DNA of 64,000 nucleotides from Eutreptiella sp. 'Long Island Sound 2002'. Its lineage: Eukaryota; Euglenozoa; Euglenophyceae; Eutreptiales; Eutreptiaceae. The notes below the pieces were generated by a model. That model saw only the letters and a list, made by a program, of their open reading frames with translations, searched no databases and was not told the origin of the DNA. A program made the position numbers and the translations under genes. The DNA is taken from assembly GCA_964036045.1 (NCBI GenBank), contig OZ038381.1, positions 120,834,843-120,898,842 on the forward strand. Reading direction: 5' to 3'. Position 1 is the first letter of the stretch. The number at the start of each line of letters is the position of its first letter. Shown here one piece after another: positions 12,011-22,026 of this stretch.

Positions 12011-12781
12011 TCAGGCATATTGCCGCTCGCATGGTGGTGTGCTCAGCAGCGTGTAGAGGAACCGTAGAGCGTCTCCGGATACCGGGTCTGTTTGCCTGAA
12101 GAGCGTTTTTTGGAACAGCCTTATGAGATCACCTCGGCCCGTCAGCCACACATGCAGGCAGTCTCCATTTCTGCTCACAGAGGAACGCACCGCTCCGTGG
12201 CCCTCTGCCGTCGGACAGTGGAGGATTGCCTCCCATTGGAACGGGTGCCACTTGCCTGCACTGTTGGGTCGCCACTGAATCTGCATGTTCGTCAGAGCGT
12301 GAGTCTTCAGGGTCCAGTTGATTTGGACCATCACCGAGTAGAGTTCTTGGTTGTTCATCAGCAATGGCTCTCCATGATTGTCCGCAATTTCACAGTGCAT
12401 CCTTGTGCTGTGAGGTTGGTCCAGTCGGAGCTAGATTTGCTGATTTCGGGCCCAGGCCATAGTGGTCAGCTCTGCATTGACAGTTCTCAACCCTTCTTCC
12501 GCTATGGCGTCTAGCTGGCTCAGTGCTTGCACCTTGAAACACTGGCGTTCTTGCTGGGGCTTGACTTTCCTGGGGAATTCCAAGGGTTTTTGTAAAAAAG
12601 TCACCATCTGACCAACTATACACATTGAACATTTCTCCGCAAAGGACCCTGGTTTCACTGTTTGACTGGTGGGCTCATGTGGCTGGCACATAAGGGCTTG
12701 AGACGATGACTGTGATGGACCATGATTGCTTGTTTGCCGACTGGCATGCCCCGTTTTCGAAACTGATTGCGCTACCACTGC
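12011..12781 (-). CDS. Unknown protein, one in-frame UAG
   Basis: The minus-strand frame from 12781 to the UGA at 12011 is open for about 256 codons except for one UAG at 12431-12433, between ARNQQI and LRLDQPHS. Both sides have balanced, protein-like composition, with [16 protein letters not shown] upstream and [18 protein letters not shown] and [11 protein letters not shown] downstream. The UAG therefore looks like a sense codon or a single nonsense change rather than two genes. The upstream limit is a UGA, and I find no convincing ATG there, so the 5' end may be an exon boundary. I do not recognise the family. The reading fits an exon of a host gene or a mobile-element ORF. Confidence 0.45.
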
Positions 12782-13560
12782 TCACGCATGAGTGTTTCCC
12801 TCTCTTGCCTGGGCCAAAAAACTGTTCATGTACACACAATTGACGACCACCCCCTTCCCCACCCCCTAAACTGGCAGCGCTTAAAGTAGGGTATTTTTTT
12901 TGTTTTGGCACGTCACCGCCCCACCCCCGCCCCCCTGACAAATGGAATCCGTGGAGTCTCGGCGGCGCGACTGACCCGTGGGAAGCCAGTGGGGATGAAC
13001 GACGCACGGATTCAGGTGGCCTGCCCGGGGCATGGACGACAGTCGCTTTTTTAAAAAATGAAAAAACAGAACAAGAAATTGGTATTACACGGTCTTCTTA
13101 CTCTTTTGTTCTGCTAGGGATAAGGGATGGAATCGTTGTTTTTTTGGAGGAACATGTCTGATGGTTGAATATGGTTGCGGTTTTTTCTAACAAAAAAAGC
13201 ACTGTGTATCACTTAGCTTCAGTTGACTGCCTGTCCCTTCGTCTTTGTGCTTGCCTTTATGCATGTTTTGGTGTGCAAGAATTTTGTTTGCCGGGTATTG
13301 TTATCTACAGTGTGCTGTTCCATGTCGCAAGTGGCAGGTCAGGATGGCTCCACGTTGTGCGAGCCTAAGTTTGAATACACCGGACCGGGACCTTGCGAGC
13401 CCCCTAAACATCAATCACCATCCACGGGGCCACATGCAAACGGGCCATGTCGCCCTCGGAAGTGTCCGAAGCCCCTCAACCACGTCATTATGCCGCCTTC
13501 GGCAGCTGCAAGTAGTTGAAGGTGGGTTTTGTGCGTGTCCTCAGGTCTCTTTCCCCTGCC
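12782..13560. other. Intergenic or 5' region with one short ORF
   Basis: Contains AT-rich sequence at about 13050-13200. A 65-codon plus-strand ORF (13322-13519) starts MSQVAGQDGS, is Pro/Cys-rich and ends just upstream of a pyrimidine-rich GTGTCCTCAG that could be a splice acceptor. It could be a first exon of the gene that follows, but the frames do not join simply. Confidence 0.25.
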
Positions 13561-14021
13561 ATGGCGTGGATTTTCGAGCCGACCCTACCCTCGGAGGAGG
13601 GGGCAGGCTGGGGAGATCTCCCTGACCTGCTGGAGTTTGGGAACTGCCCCCCCTCCCCGTGGGATTCAGACGCAGAGCGCACCCTCAGCCAGTTGCGATC
13701 CCCGCAGCCCCCCATTCTAACACCCCCTCCCACACCCCCATCACCCCCATTCCCCCCACCACCCCCGCTCACACCCGCATCACCAATCCCCTTCTTCACA
13801 CCACATCCCGCTGAAGTGCCAACGAGCCCCCCAAGGAAGATTGTCCCCACCAATTTCCCGACCCCGCCATTGGCCGCCGTCAGCGATCCACTGACCCCCC
13901 GCACAGAACAGCTCCTCCGCCTACCCTTGGGCGAGCCGAACAGTAGGTTCCACATGGGTTGGTCACGTTACTTGTTCGCCTTGCACCGGTCCAGGGGCAA
14001 ACATGGCAACGTGGCGAAAGG
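13561..14021 (+). CDS. Proline-rich protein, first exon with splice donor
   Basis: The ATG at 13561 lies in GCCATGG, a strong eukaryotic start context. The frame runs 153 codons: an acidic N-terminus (LPSEEGAGWGDLPDLLEF, then WDSDAERTLSQLRS), a proline-rich middle, and a C-terminal part with PPRKIVPTNFPTPP and SDPLTPRTEQLLRLP. The frame would stop at UAA inside GGTAAGT, which is a perfect splice donor, so I end the exon at 14021. A candidate acceptor, TTGTTTCCAG, ends at 14288. Joining there gives an open frame beginning AVLRWEPHSNADAARG, to a UGA near 14544. Family not recognised. The splicing is inferred. Confidence 0.4.
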
Positions 14022-14288
14022 GTAAGTCAATCCCACTTCTTGTCCCGCTCGCTAGAGCGCGCTAGGCTCATAGCTTCGGCAACACAACCCCCAAAGCCCT
14101 GCCCCACCAGTCTTCTGCCCGCTTCCATTACCTTGCCCTCTGGCCAGACCACGTTGACTGAGGTGTTGGCCCACACACAGACCTCCTTGCTCCCTCGTGC
14201 GGTTGCCCCACGCCCCGTCCCCCACCCCACACACAACACCCCTGCGTGCGACCTCCTGTGCGGCCGGTGCGTCGCACCTTGTTTCCAG
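14022..14288 (+). other. Candidate intron (GTAAGT...TTTCCAG)
   Basis: Starts with GTAAGTCAAT and ends with a pyrimidine-rich CTTGTTTCCAG. It has no CTAGAAC modules, unlike the two introns at 27-29 kb. An unspliced reading would stop three bases into the donor. Confidence 0.35.
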
Positions 14289-14399
14289 CGCGGTGCTACG
14301 ATGGGAACCTCACAGTAACGCAGATGCAGCGCGGGGAGTTGCACCCACCAAGGCCCCAACCAAAGCATGCCACACAACCACCCAATCGGTGGCAATCTC

Positions 14400-14935
14400 A
14401 CGCCCTCAGTGCATCACCGGAGTGGTGGGTGACTGCTCAGTGCATCATACGTCCTCTAATGGCGCAATCCTGCATCAGAGTCCTCTGTCACCTTGTGTCC
14501 CAATTCATTCTTCTGCAACTGGATCCTACTGTGTTGGAACATGATATATATTGCATCTGCGGGCGCTGGGGCACAAAACGCAGTGGGGTACGCCAGTGGA
14601 TTGCATTTAGCATTGAAATTCCGCAAGGGTGGCCCACTTTTTTGTACGTTGCTGTCGGAGACTTTGTGCCCCGCCACCAACGCAAGGCAGATGCCAAGGC
14701 ACACAGACAGCAGCAAAAAAAAGGTAGGGTTGTTGTTGTGCCCCGCTGGTCTGGCGTGGTAATTGTACCTAACCCAACCCATGTCGACTCGTCGGCACAG
14801 TACGTGCCAGCACGCGATGTATCCGGGGCAGAGGGTTCCACCCAATGCACCCAGCCTGCACGAGCAACGAAGTTGCACCGCCGCATCGTGGTTGATGCTG
14901 AGGATTCAGCAGATCGCGATTGCAAGTCAGATGCA
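14400..14935 (+). repeat. Dispersed coding-like repeat, copy A
   Basis: About 500 bases that align with 55915-56385 in the same orientation. Shared translated blocks include LSASPEW, then EHD, then CICGRWGTK (CICGRCGTK in copy B). Further on, both have GTTGTTGTGCC and a stretch ending ATGCTGA(A/G)GATTC. Copy A keeps one frame open from about 14246 to 15052. Copy B shifts frame. The CxC and CxxC-like pattern hints at a small zinc-binding segment, but I do not recognise the family. Confidence 0.7.
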
Positions 14936-14942
14936 AGGTCAT

Positions 14943-15050
14943 GTAGTGGTGGTGGCGGTGACGGTGGCAGTGGCAGTGGCAGTGGCAGGAGCAGTAGGAG
15001 TGGCAGTGGCAGTGGCAGTAGTAGTGGCCACCGGCACTGCCATCACCGTT
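14943..15050. repeat. GGCAGT/GGTGGC microsatellite
   Basis: Tandem GGCAGT hexamers with GGTGGT and AGTAGG variants, encoding Gly/Ser repeats on the plus strand. Confidence 0.9.
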
Positions 15051-15297
15051 AGCAGTTCCGCTGTGGAGGCGGCCGCTGCTCCTCCACCAGCTAAGAAAAA
15101 ATTTCGCCGGACAGGAGTGCGCCCAAGCCAATGCGCAACTCGGGCACTGCCTCCCCCCGCCATTGATGTTGATGCAGAATCCAACTCTGCCCAGCACCCC
15201 ATCTCTTGAGTGAGGGGGATTTTTTTCCGATGGACACGGAGGCGGCACTTAAACAAGAGGGCAAGGAACAGCGTTGACTGTGATGTTCACGAAGGAG

Positions 15298-15447
15298 GGC
15301 TAACCACGCTAATCAGGAAGGGGGGGTCTGGGGGTGGGGGGGAACCTGGCGCTCTGTGAGTTAGCCCCAGCATCGGGGGCTTGTGATTGGCCACGCCTGG
15401 CCATGGTAGCCGAGGCAGTTTCTTTTTGAGGAGTGGCGGAGCATTGT
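15298..15447. repeat. 150-bp inverted repeat, left copy
   Basis: Runs from GGGCTAACC through a G-rich stretch, GGCGCTCTGTGAGTTAG and GTGATTGGCCACG, to TGAGGAGTGGCGGAGC. The reverse complement is at 25868-26019 with roughly 80 percent identity by eye, including the outermost GGGCTAACC. The two copies enclose both blocks of the 72-bp satellite and the transposon inside it. Confidence 0.85.
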
Positions 15448-15837
15448 ACATGTCCTCACTATATATGGGTCAAGTTGCCCCAAAATGCCCAAATACGTGT
15501 GTGGGGGGACGGGGTCGAGTGTTTCTTCATCCTTGGCGTCTTGGTCGGAAATCGCCCCCCAAAACGCTTCCGATATTTTTTCATCTCTAGGGATTTTGGA
15601 AGGCTCCCTCCAGGCTTCGGCCGGGGTTTCTGTCGGGGTTTCGGTCGGGGTTTCGGTCGGAAAAACGCTTCCGACATTTTCACCTCCCTAGGGATTCCAG
15701 GAGCCATTGCCTGGCATGTCGGCTGGAAAATTTACAGGTCGATCGTCACCAACGCTGGGAATCGTGCCAAGATTTTCGGTTCCAAAATAAAAATTCTACG
15801 CTTTGCGTTTGAGCGACATGTCTGGGGTCTACACTAG
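15448..15837. other. Spacer with a 100-bp direct duplication
   Basis: AAACGCTTCCGATATTTTTT... at about 15562 recurs as AAACGCTTCCGACATTTTCA... at about 15662. Between them are three GGTTTCGGTCGGG-type 12-mers. No gene seen. Confidence 0.6.
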
Positions 15838-16445
15838 TTTAGAGGGGCTACAGTGAATCCTTGGAGGGTGTAGACCCTCCAGGGATTTACCGTTTGGGGT
15901 CTACGCTTGTCTACACGGGTTGCGGTGAATCTCTGAAGGATGTAGACCCTTCAATTTTTCACCGCATGGTGTCTACACTAGTCTATAGGGGCTGCAGTGA
16001 ATCCTTGAAGGGCGTAGACCCTTCAAGGTTTCACCGCATCGGGTCTACACTGGTGTGTACGGCATGCGGTGAATCCTTGAAGGGTGTAGACCCTTCAATG
16101 ATTCACCGCATGAAGTGTGCACCCCTTTGCAGGGGCAGCGGTGAATCGTTGAAGGCTATAGAGCCTTCCAGGATTCACGGCAAGATTTTTCCCGCTTGTT
16201 TGGAGGGGCCGCGGCAATTCCTGGAAGGGTGTAGACCCTTTTAGGATGCGCCACATGAGGTTCACACTAATCTGCAGGGGCTGCGGTGATTGCTTGGAGG
16301 GTGTAGACCCTTCAAACATTGAACGCATTCTTGAATCCTTGCAAGGTGTAGACCCTTCAAGGATTCACCGAAGGGGGTCTACACTAGTCTAGAGCAGCCG
16401 AGCTGAATTCTTGGAGGGTGTGGACCCTTCAAGGATTCACCGTAT
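15838..16445 (+). repeat. ~72-bp hairpin satellite, block 1
   Basis: Monomer of about 72 bases. One half is an 18-bp stem with a 4-base loop: GGTGAATCCTTGAAGGGT, GTAG, then the complementary ACCCTTCAAGGATTCACC. The other half is GCATGGGGTCTACACTAG then TCTAGAGGGGCTGC. About eight copies, all in the orientation I call forward. Short ORFs across it are artefacts of the period (a multiple of three). Confidence 0.95.
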
Positions 16446-17580
16446 GGAAAAAAATTTTCAAAAGTGTCTAAGAAATTTCCAAACGTTTCCAGAAGTTTTT
16501 GAAAATCAAAGGGTACGATGGTTTCAACTCTCCTTCATGTACTTAATAAGTCTGTGTGGGGCTGAATTGGGCAGGGGACGGGAACACGGCACTTATCCAC
16601 AAGAGCTTAAATCTGATTGAGGACATGTTTAGAGGCGAGAGCCTCCTTTTCAAAAGCGATCCAAAGCTGAAATTCATTATGACAGCAGTAAATGAAACAC
16701 TGTGACAGACAAAACCACAGAAGCAAATGAATTAATGCAGCTCGCGCATGAGGCCTTGTGCTGGCGCTGGCGCTGTGTGCGCGAGGCGCTTTTTTGTAAG
16801 GCCTGCAAAAATACCCTTCAAACTCGGTTTGGGTTTCTGTACAGTGAATATTTTGAGATTTGGGATCACTTGGGACAGTCCTTGATTGATAGTATGAGCA
16901 AACCTAGACAAGGACATTGGTATGTTCTTGTGGAAGTGCACGCGAAACGCGTGCACGGCCCCCCGGGCACGGATTTAGGGTTTCAAAACAAGGAAGCGAT
17001 GGCGATAAGTGCACCTAAGGGCAGCAGCTGCCAAACGTTAGCAGGGTAACCACAGTATCGGAGGTCCTGGACGAGGCGGGCACACGAAAGCTCAAGGTAG
17101 GATTCAGCCGAGCACAACCGAAGGCAACGGAAACACTCGCCCCTGACCCATGCCGCGCGAAGTGTCTAGGCACATTGGCTCGCCAAGGGATGTAGGTGCA
17201 CATGTGTGAGGCCTTGAAGTCAAGGGTGGTTCGCAGAGGGGCTACATTGTGCACAAGCAGGTTCATAAAGGCGATGCTGGTCCGGACCTCATCTGTCAAA
17301 CGAGAAAGTTAGATTGGCAGGGTATGTTTGGCGAAGGAAAGTGAAAACAATGTTAGCGGTGCCCGCAGGGTGGCTGATAAGGCCGTCGTCTATGAATCTA
17401 AACAAATAGAAGCCAAGGGGGGGGGGGGGTGCGCGGCACAATTCCAAGGCAGCAAAATGAGGTTGCACCATACAGGGGCAGCCTTGGTGCCCATGGACCA
17501 TCCTACACATTGTCCAAATAGCCCTAGGCCCGGGTTGTGAAAAACCGAATGATGGAAAATCACATTGAATAAAAATAGGC
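16446..17580. mobile_element. 1.1-kb non-satellite insertion in the 72-bp satellite
   Basis: The monomer breaks off after CACCGTATGG and resumes as GGGGCCACGGTGAATCC, with about 18 bases of monomer missing. I see no clear terminal inverted repeats or target duplication. A 115-codon plus-strand ORF (16702-17049, MTDKTTEANELMQLAHEAL...) has unremarkable composition and may be chance. The origin of the insertion is undetermined. Confidence 0.4.
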
Positions 17581-18571
17581 GGGGCCACGGTGAATCCTTG
17601 AAGGATGTAGACCCTTCAAGGATTCACCGCATGGGGTCTACACTAGTCTAGAAAGGCCGCGGTGAATCCTTGGAGGTTGCAGACCCTTCAAGGATTCACC
17701 GCATGTGGTCTACGCTTGTCTAAAGGGTGCGCCGTGAATTGTTGAAAGGTGTAGACCGTACAAGGATTCAACGCATGGGGTCTACACTAGTGTAGAGGTG
17801 CCGCGGTGAATCGTTGGAGGGTGTGGACCCTTCAAGGATTCACCGCATGGGGTCTGCGCTTGTGTAGAGGGTGTGCCGTGAACCCTTGAACGGTGTCGAC
17901 CCTTCAAGATTTCACCGTATGGGGTCTACGGTTGGGTAGAGGTGCTAGGGGTAATCCTTGAAGGGTGTAGACCCTTCAAAGATTCACCGCATGAGGTTTA
18001 CACTAGTCTAGAGGGGGTGTGGTGAATCCTTGGAGTGTGTAGACCATTCAAACATTCAGCACGTGGTGTCTACCCTAGTCTAAACTAGTTGCACTGCATC
18101 TTTTCAGAGTGTAGACCCTTCAAGGATTCACCGCTTGGGGTCTACAGTAATCTACAGGGTTTGCGGTGAAATTTTCAAGATGTAGACCCTTCAAGGATTC
18201 ACCGCATGAGGTTTACACTCACCTGGAGGGGCGGGTCTAGACTAGACTATACCCCATGCCGTGAATGCTTGAAGGATCTAGAACCTTCATGGATTCACCG
18301 CGGCACCTCTAGACTAGTGTAGACCGCATGTGGTGAATCCTTGAAGGGTCTATACCCTTCAAGGATTCACCGCAGCCACTCGAGACGAGTGTAAACCACA
18401 TGTGTTGAATCGTTGAAGTGTCTACACCCTTCAAGGAGTCACCGCAGCCCCTCCGCACTAGTGTACGCCCCATGCGGTGAATCCTTGAACGGTCTACACC
18501 CTTTGAGGATTCACAGCAACCCCTCTAGACAACCGCAAACCCCATGGGGTGAATCCTTGAAGGGTCTACAA
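17581..18571. repeat. ~72-bp hairpin satellite, block 2 with orientation switch
   Basis: Forward-oriented monomers to about 18240, then reverse-oriented monomers (CTCTAGACTAGTGTAGAC followed by CCCATGCGGTGAATCC) up to the transposon. The last five bases, TACAA (18567-18571), are one copy of the transposon target duplication and replace the monomer sequence TACAC. Confidence 0.95.
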
Positions 18572-19324
18572 CTTAGATGGCCCAAGTTGCCCCCCCCCTC
18601 CCCCCCCCAAACGGACCCCCGACAAAAATGGCACAGATGACGGTCATCAAAAACGCGTTCTACAGGGGTGAAATTTTAGCAACAAGCAGTGCACGTGTGT
18701 TTCCGCTCGTTTTTGACTACCCCCATACACGTTTTTGGCACTTTGCGCACAACACCAACTTGAGGCGGAGCAGTGTGAAATATGGGAAAAAAGTCAAATT
18801 CTGAGGAGGAACCCCACGGAATGCATGTGTGTCTATGCACGCTTCAATATCACTACAACGGCGGAGGCACTACTCGTCGACGCATACCAATTTCATCAAA
18901 ATTTGTTCTACAGAAAGTGAAACACTGAACTTTGTCTAGAAACAGACAGATCTCACCAAAACCTGCTGCACAGGGACAATAATCGCAAAGAGTTGTCTGG
19001 TTCCAGACACACGACCCGTAAACCGGTGAAAAATTCCAGCATTCCACAAAAGGAACTGTGGTCCGTAACCAAATGACATAAAAAAGTGACAAGGCACTGT
19101 CAGTCTCGTGTTGGTGAAGGGAAAACTGTCAAAACAGACCACTGGGACCTAGAGAGCAGACTGGCACGCCAACAAGGTGCCACAGTGTTTATATGTTATG
19201 AATAGATATCGTGGTCACTGAGCAGGTGTACAACAATAGTGTGCAACCAACAGCAACTACAACACTGCACATTCAATTCTTTTTGGAGCCATTGGATAAG
19301 TCCTTCCATGCCTGAAAGCCAATC

Positions 19325-19570
19325 TTGGCGTTCTTGAAAGCAGACGACACGGGGGGGCCGTCTCCTCGCTTTTGTACGCGACCCCCCCCCAGTAGAAGTG
19401 GGCCGAAGGCCCCTTGGGGGGGGGGGGGGGGGGGGGGGCATTGGAGGGGGGGTTCAGGGAGGGGCACTGGGGGGGGGGGGTCGGGAGGGTCGGTTGGGGG
19501 GGGGGGTCCCAGGTGGCGCAATTTGGGGTGGTGGTGGGAGGGGGGGGGCACAGGCTCCCGTTACCTCGCC
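19325..19570. repeat. G-rich homopolymer cluster
   Basis: Includes a run of about 20 G near 19418-19438 and several runs of 9 or more to 19550. Open frames here are low-complexity Gly/Pro artefacts. Confidence 0.9.
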
Positions 19571-19589
19571 TTGCCCTCCCTTTGGGGTG

Positions 19590-19685
19590 AGAGCTAGGGC
19601 TACGGTTAGGGCTAGTGTTAGGGCTAGGGTTAGGGTTAGGGTCATGGGTAGGGTTAGGTGTAGGGTTAGGAGCAGGCTGAGGGTG
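19590..19685 (+). repeat. Interstitial telomere-like (TTAGGG) repeats
   Basis: About 13 units of GGTTAGG, GCTAGGG and TTAGGG variants, for example GGGTTAGGGTTAGGGTCA. It is degenerate and lies inside the transposon, so it is not evidence of a chromosome end. The motif resembles TTAGGG rather than the plant-type TTTAGGG. Confidence 0.8.
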
Positions 19686-19937
19686 GGGGTGGGTGTTAGA
19701 GTCAACGTTGGGTTCAAGTATAGCGTTGGGGTGCTCCACCGCCTGGCTGGGGAGGGATGCTACGTTGGCAAGGAAAATGAAAAAAAAATTTCGGGCGCCT
19801 TCGGCGCCACCATATGTATGGCCGGTAGCTATTGACCCTTGGAAACTAAGTGGGCCCGGAGGGCAGGGAGTGGGGGGGGAGGGGGGGGAGAGTCGCGTAC
19901 TCGAACCGAGGAGAAGCCCCCCCCTCGTGGCAGAAAA

Positions 19938-21416
19938 CTAAGAATCGGTTCCCGCAGCTGCAGACTCGTCACGAGGTGATGGCTGGGCTTTTTTGTTGCC
20001 TTTGCCTTTTGACTGGGATGAGGAGGCTCTGTTCTCGTCTCCTTTGCGTGTGCGACCACCTTTTTTGCCAGGGCCCCGTGACTGCTTCGGTGTACCATAC
20101 ACAACGTACTTTGGGGTGGCGCCCACCTCTTCCACTTCCTCCTCCGACTCCTGCTCTCCCTCTGCCTTCTCAGGCACACAGCTGCAATCCACAGGGCAAC
20201 CCTCCGCGAAATTTTCAAACAGTGCATTCCAGGGAATAGGGCTCAGCCCATCAGCGATGCTCCTTGTGTACAATGCGGTCCTCAACGTTGGGTGTGGCTT
20301 ACAATAGGGCACAAAATTGCTTCTCAATGTGCAACAGCTTCGGGTGGCACATGATCTCTTCATCTACTGCGGGCATTTGCTGCCCAAGTCAGCCCAATAT
20401 GGGGAAGAACTTACGGTGGATCATGGTACACACATACTTATAAGGGTGCCAGCAGCCATACAGCATTGGGAAAGTGGCATAGTGCTCAGCCAACTTAAAG
20501 GGGTTGTACGTCCGACTGTACATGAACTTGGCGAGTCTGTAGAATATATTTTCATCCATCACGAGGGGCATGACGTGGTGTGTGTGAACCTGAATGGCTA
20601 GGCATTGTTCCATGATGTGGAGCAAGTCCTCATTGGAGCTGGGGACCAGGTCGCCTAGCGTCAAGGGGTACCATTGCAGTGAACGAATGCTGTCTCGGTG
20701 CACATCTAGTGGAACCCGTACGTACTGGGCCTCTGGTGGATCTCGCCTCAAAGTGTCCACTGCTCGTGCGTACTCCCGGAAACTGGCTGCTATGGTCTGT
20801 GCTGTTTGCGGGATGCGTTGGAGAAGATCGTCAAGTGTAGGGAGACCCGGGTACATAGCAATCGCAGTTGTATGCAACACTGACATGGCAGTGACGTTCA
20901 GACAGCAATAAGGTCGTACCGGGTCACTGCGGTACCGTGTGTGATACCAGTTGTCAAACTGCACCACCACCTGCTTCCGTGCCATTGACCTCCAGATGGC
21001 GTTTATTCTGGCATGTGCCTGTTGCCCCAAAGGCGGTAACCGGCCCGCGGCAGGACCTGCATGTGACAATTGTCTCCGCATCCCCCTGGATGCACTTATC
21101 ATTGACCCAATAGCCTTTTCGTCTGGCAGAGCGATCTGCCGACACAGTTGCATCATCGTGTACACCTGGCGTGCAAACACTCCATACCAGCTTGGCCACG
21201 GTGTTTGCCCATGAGCTTTGGTCAACGTTGCCATACTGCGTCTCGTTCGCCGGTTGACCCCATCTGTGCGCAGAACTCCACAAGCAGGGCTGCACCTGGT
21301 TCTTCATTGCGTAAAGCGACATCCATAAGCTCCAGCGGTGTACCATACTTCGCTCCACGCAAGAAGTCACGCATGAGACCAAAGGGATCTGTTGCAGCAT
21401 TGGTCACCTGGCTCAT
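19938..21416 (-). pseudogene. Transposase-like ORF of the 18.6-22.0 kb element, frame-shifted
   Basis: Three minus-strand pieces join: an ATG at 21416 opening MSQVTNAATDPFGLMRDFL; a 281-codon central piece (20389-21234); and a C-terminal piece (to 19938) with PIPWNALFENF, an acidic EEEVEEVG stretch and a basic Lys/Gly/Ser-rich tail. The central piece contains VVQFDNWYHTRYRSDP, NVTAMSVLHTTAIAMYP and YGCWHPYKYVCTMIHRKFFP. The breaks are a frame change near 21225, a UGA at 20389-20391 and a frame change in a T run near 20323. Its position between the TIRs suggests it is the element's transposase. I could not map a DDE/D triad with confidence, and it looks inactive as written. Confidence 0.5.
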
Positions 21417-22026
21417 CAACAGTGGAACAGAACCATACTAAACGAAACAGTGAGCAACAACGAAATAGACCTGCTCAGTGACCAGACAATTGGTGGAGAG
21501 TGCCTCAAACCAGACACTGTTCAGTCAAATGAGGATCTTAATCACGGAATTTCAGCAAAATGTTTGGAACCGGGCACATTCTTGATGTTATGGGGGTGTA
21601 CATAGGACGTATGACACTGGGGACAGACACCTGGTGACCCCCCCCCCCCTGAAAGGTTGAAAATTGTTTCATTTGTCTGGAACCAGACACTGCGACGTGA
21701 AAAACTGGGTGCGATAGGCGTGGAATTTCAAAGAGTGTCTGGTTCTAGACACTTTTCGAAATTCCAAGAGAAGGGTACATAGGTGGACAAAGACAGCAGA
21801 GCACAAAGCAAAACTTGTTCGCTGAAGCGTAAAAATTGACCATGCACAGTCATCTGGGTTTGTGTGCGTGGATATGTGAACCACAAAAGCAGGCTGTCAA
21901 GCAGTAAAATTCATGTAGGCGTCTGAATGACTAAAAAGCAGGCTGTGAAATTTCCCACCGGCCAAAATGGCCCTTTTTGGGTGTTTTGGGCTGACTTACC
22001 AGGGTGGGGAACGTGGGCCGTCTAAA

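Larger units (their letters stand above)
18572..22026. mobile_element. DNA transposon with TIRs, inserted in satellite (TSD TACAA)
   Basis: The left end, CTTAGATGGCCCAAGTTGCC, matches the reverse complement of the right end, TTTAGACGGCCCACGTTCCC, at about 17 of 21 positions. TACAA is present on both sides (18567-18571 and 22027-22031). Removing the element and one TACAA restores a nearly normal satellite monomer (GGGTC-TACAA-TCTCCAAGG against GGGTCTACACCCTTCAAGG). The 3,455-bp interior has a degraded minus-strand coding region (19.94-21.42 kb), a TTAGGG-like tract and long G runs. I cannot assign the superfamily. A 5-bp duplication and this terminus do not match a family I know with confidence. 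Confidence 0.8.

Noticed and set aside
15455-15500. A second terminus of the 18.6-22 kb transposon (ATATGGGTCAAGTTGCCCC)
   Set aside because: Only about 12 bases resemble the TIR (CAAGTTGCCCC), and I found no partner end or target duplication.
19338-19571. Gly-rich or Pro-rich protein
   Set aside because: It depends on G runs of more than 10 bases, and both strands are open with low complexity.
19590-19685. Chromosome end
   Set aside because: The tract is short, degenerate and internal to a transposon, with normal sequence on both sides.
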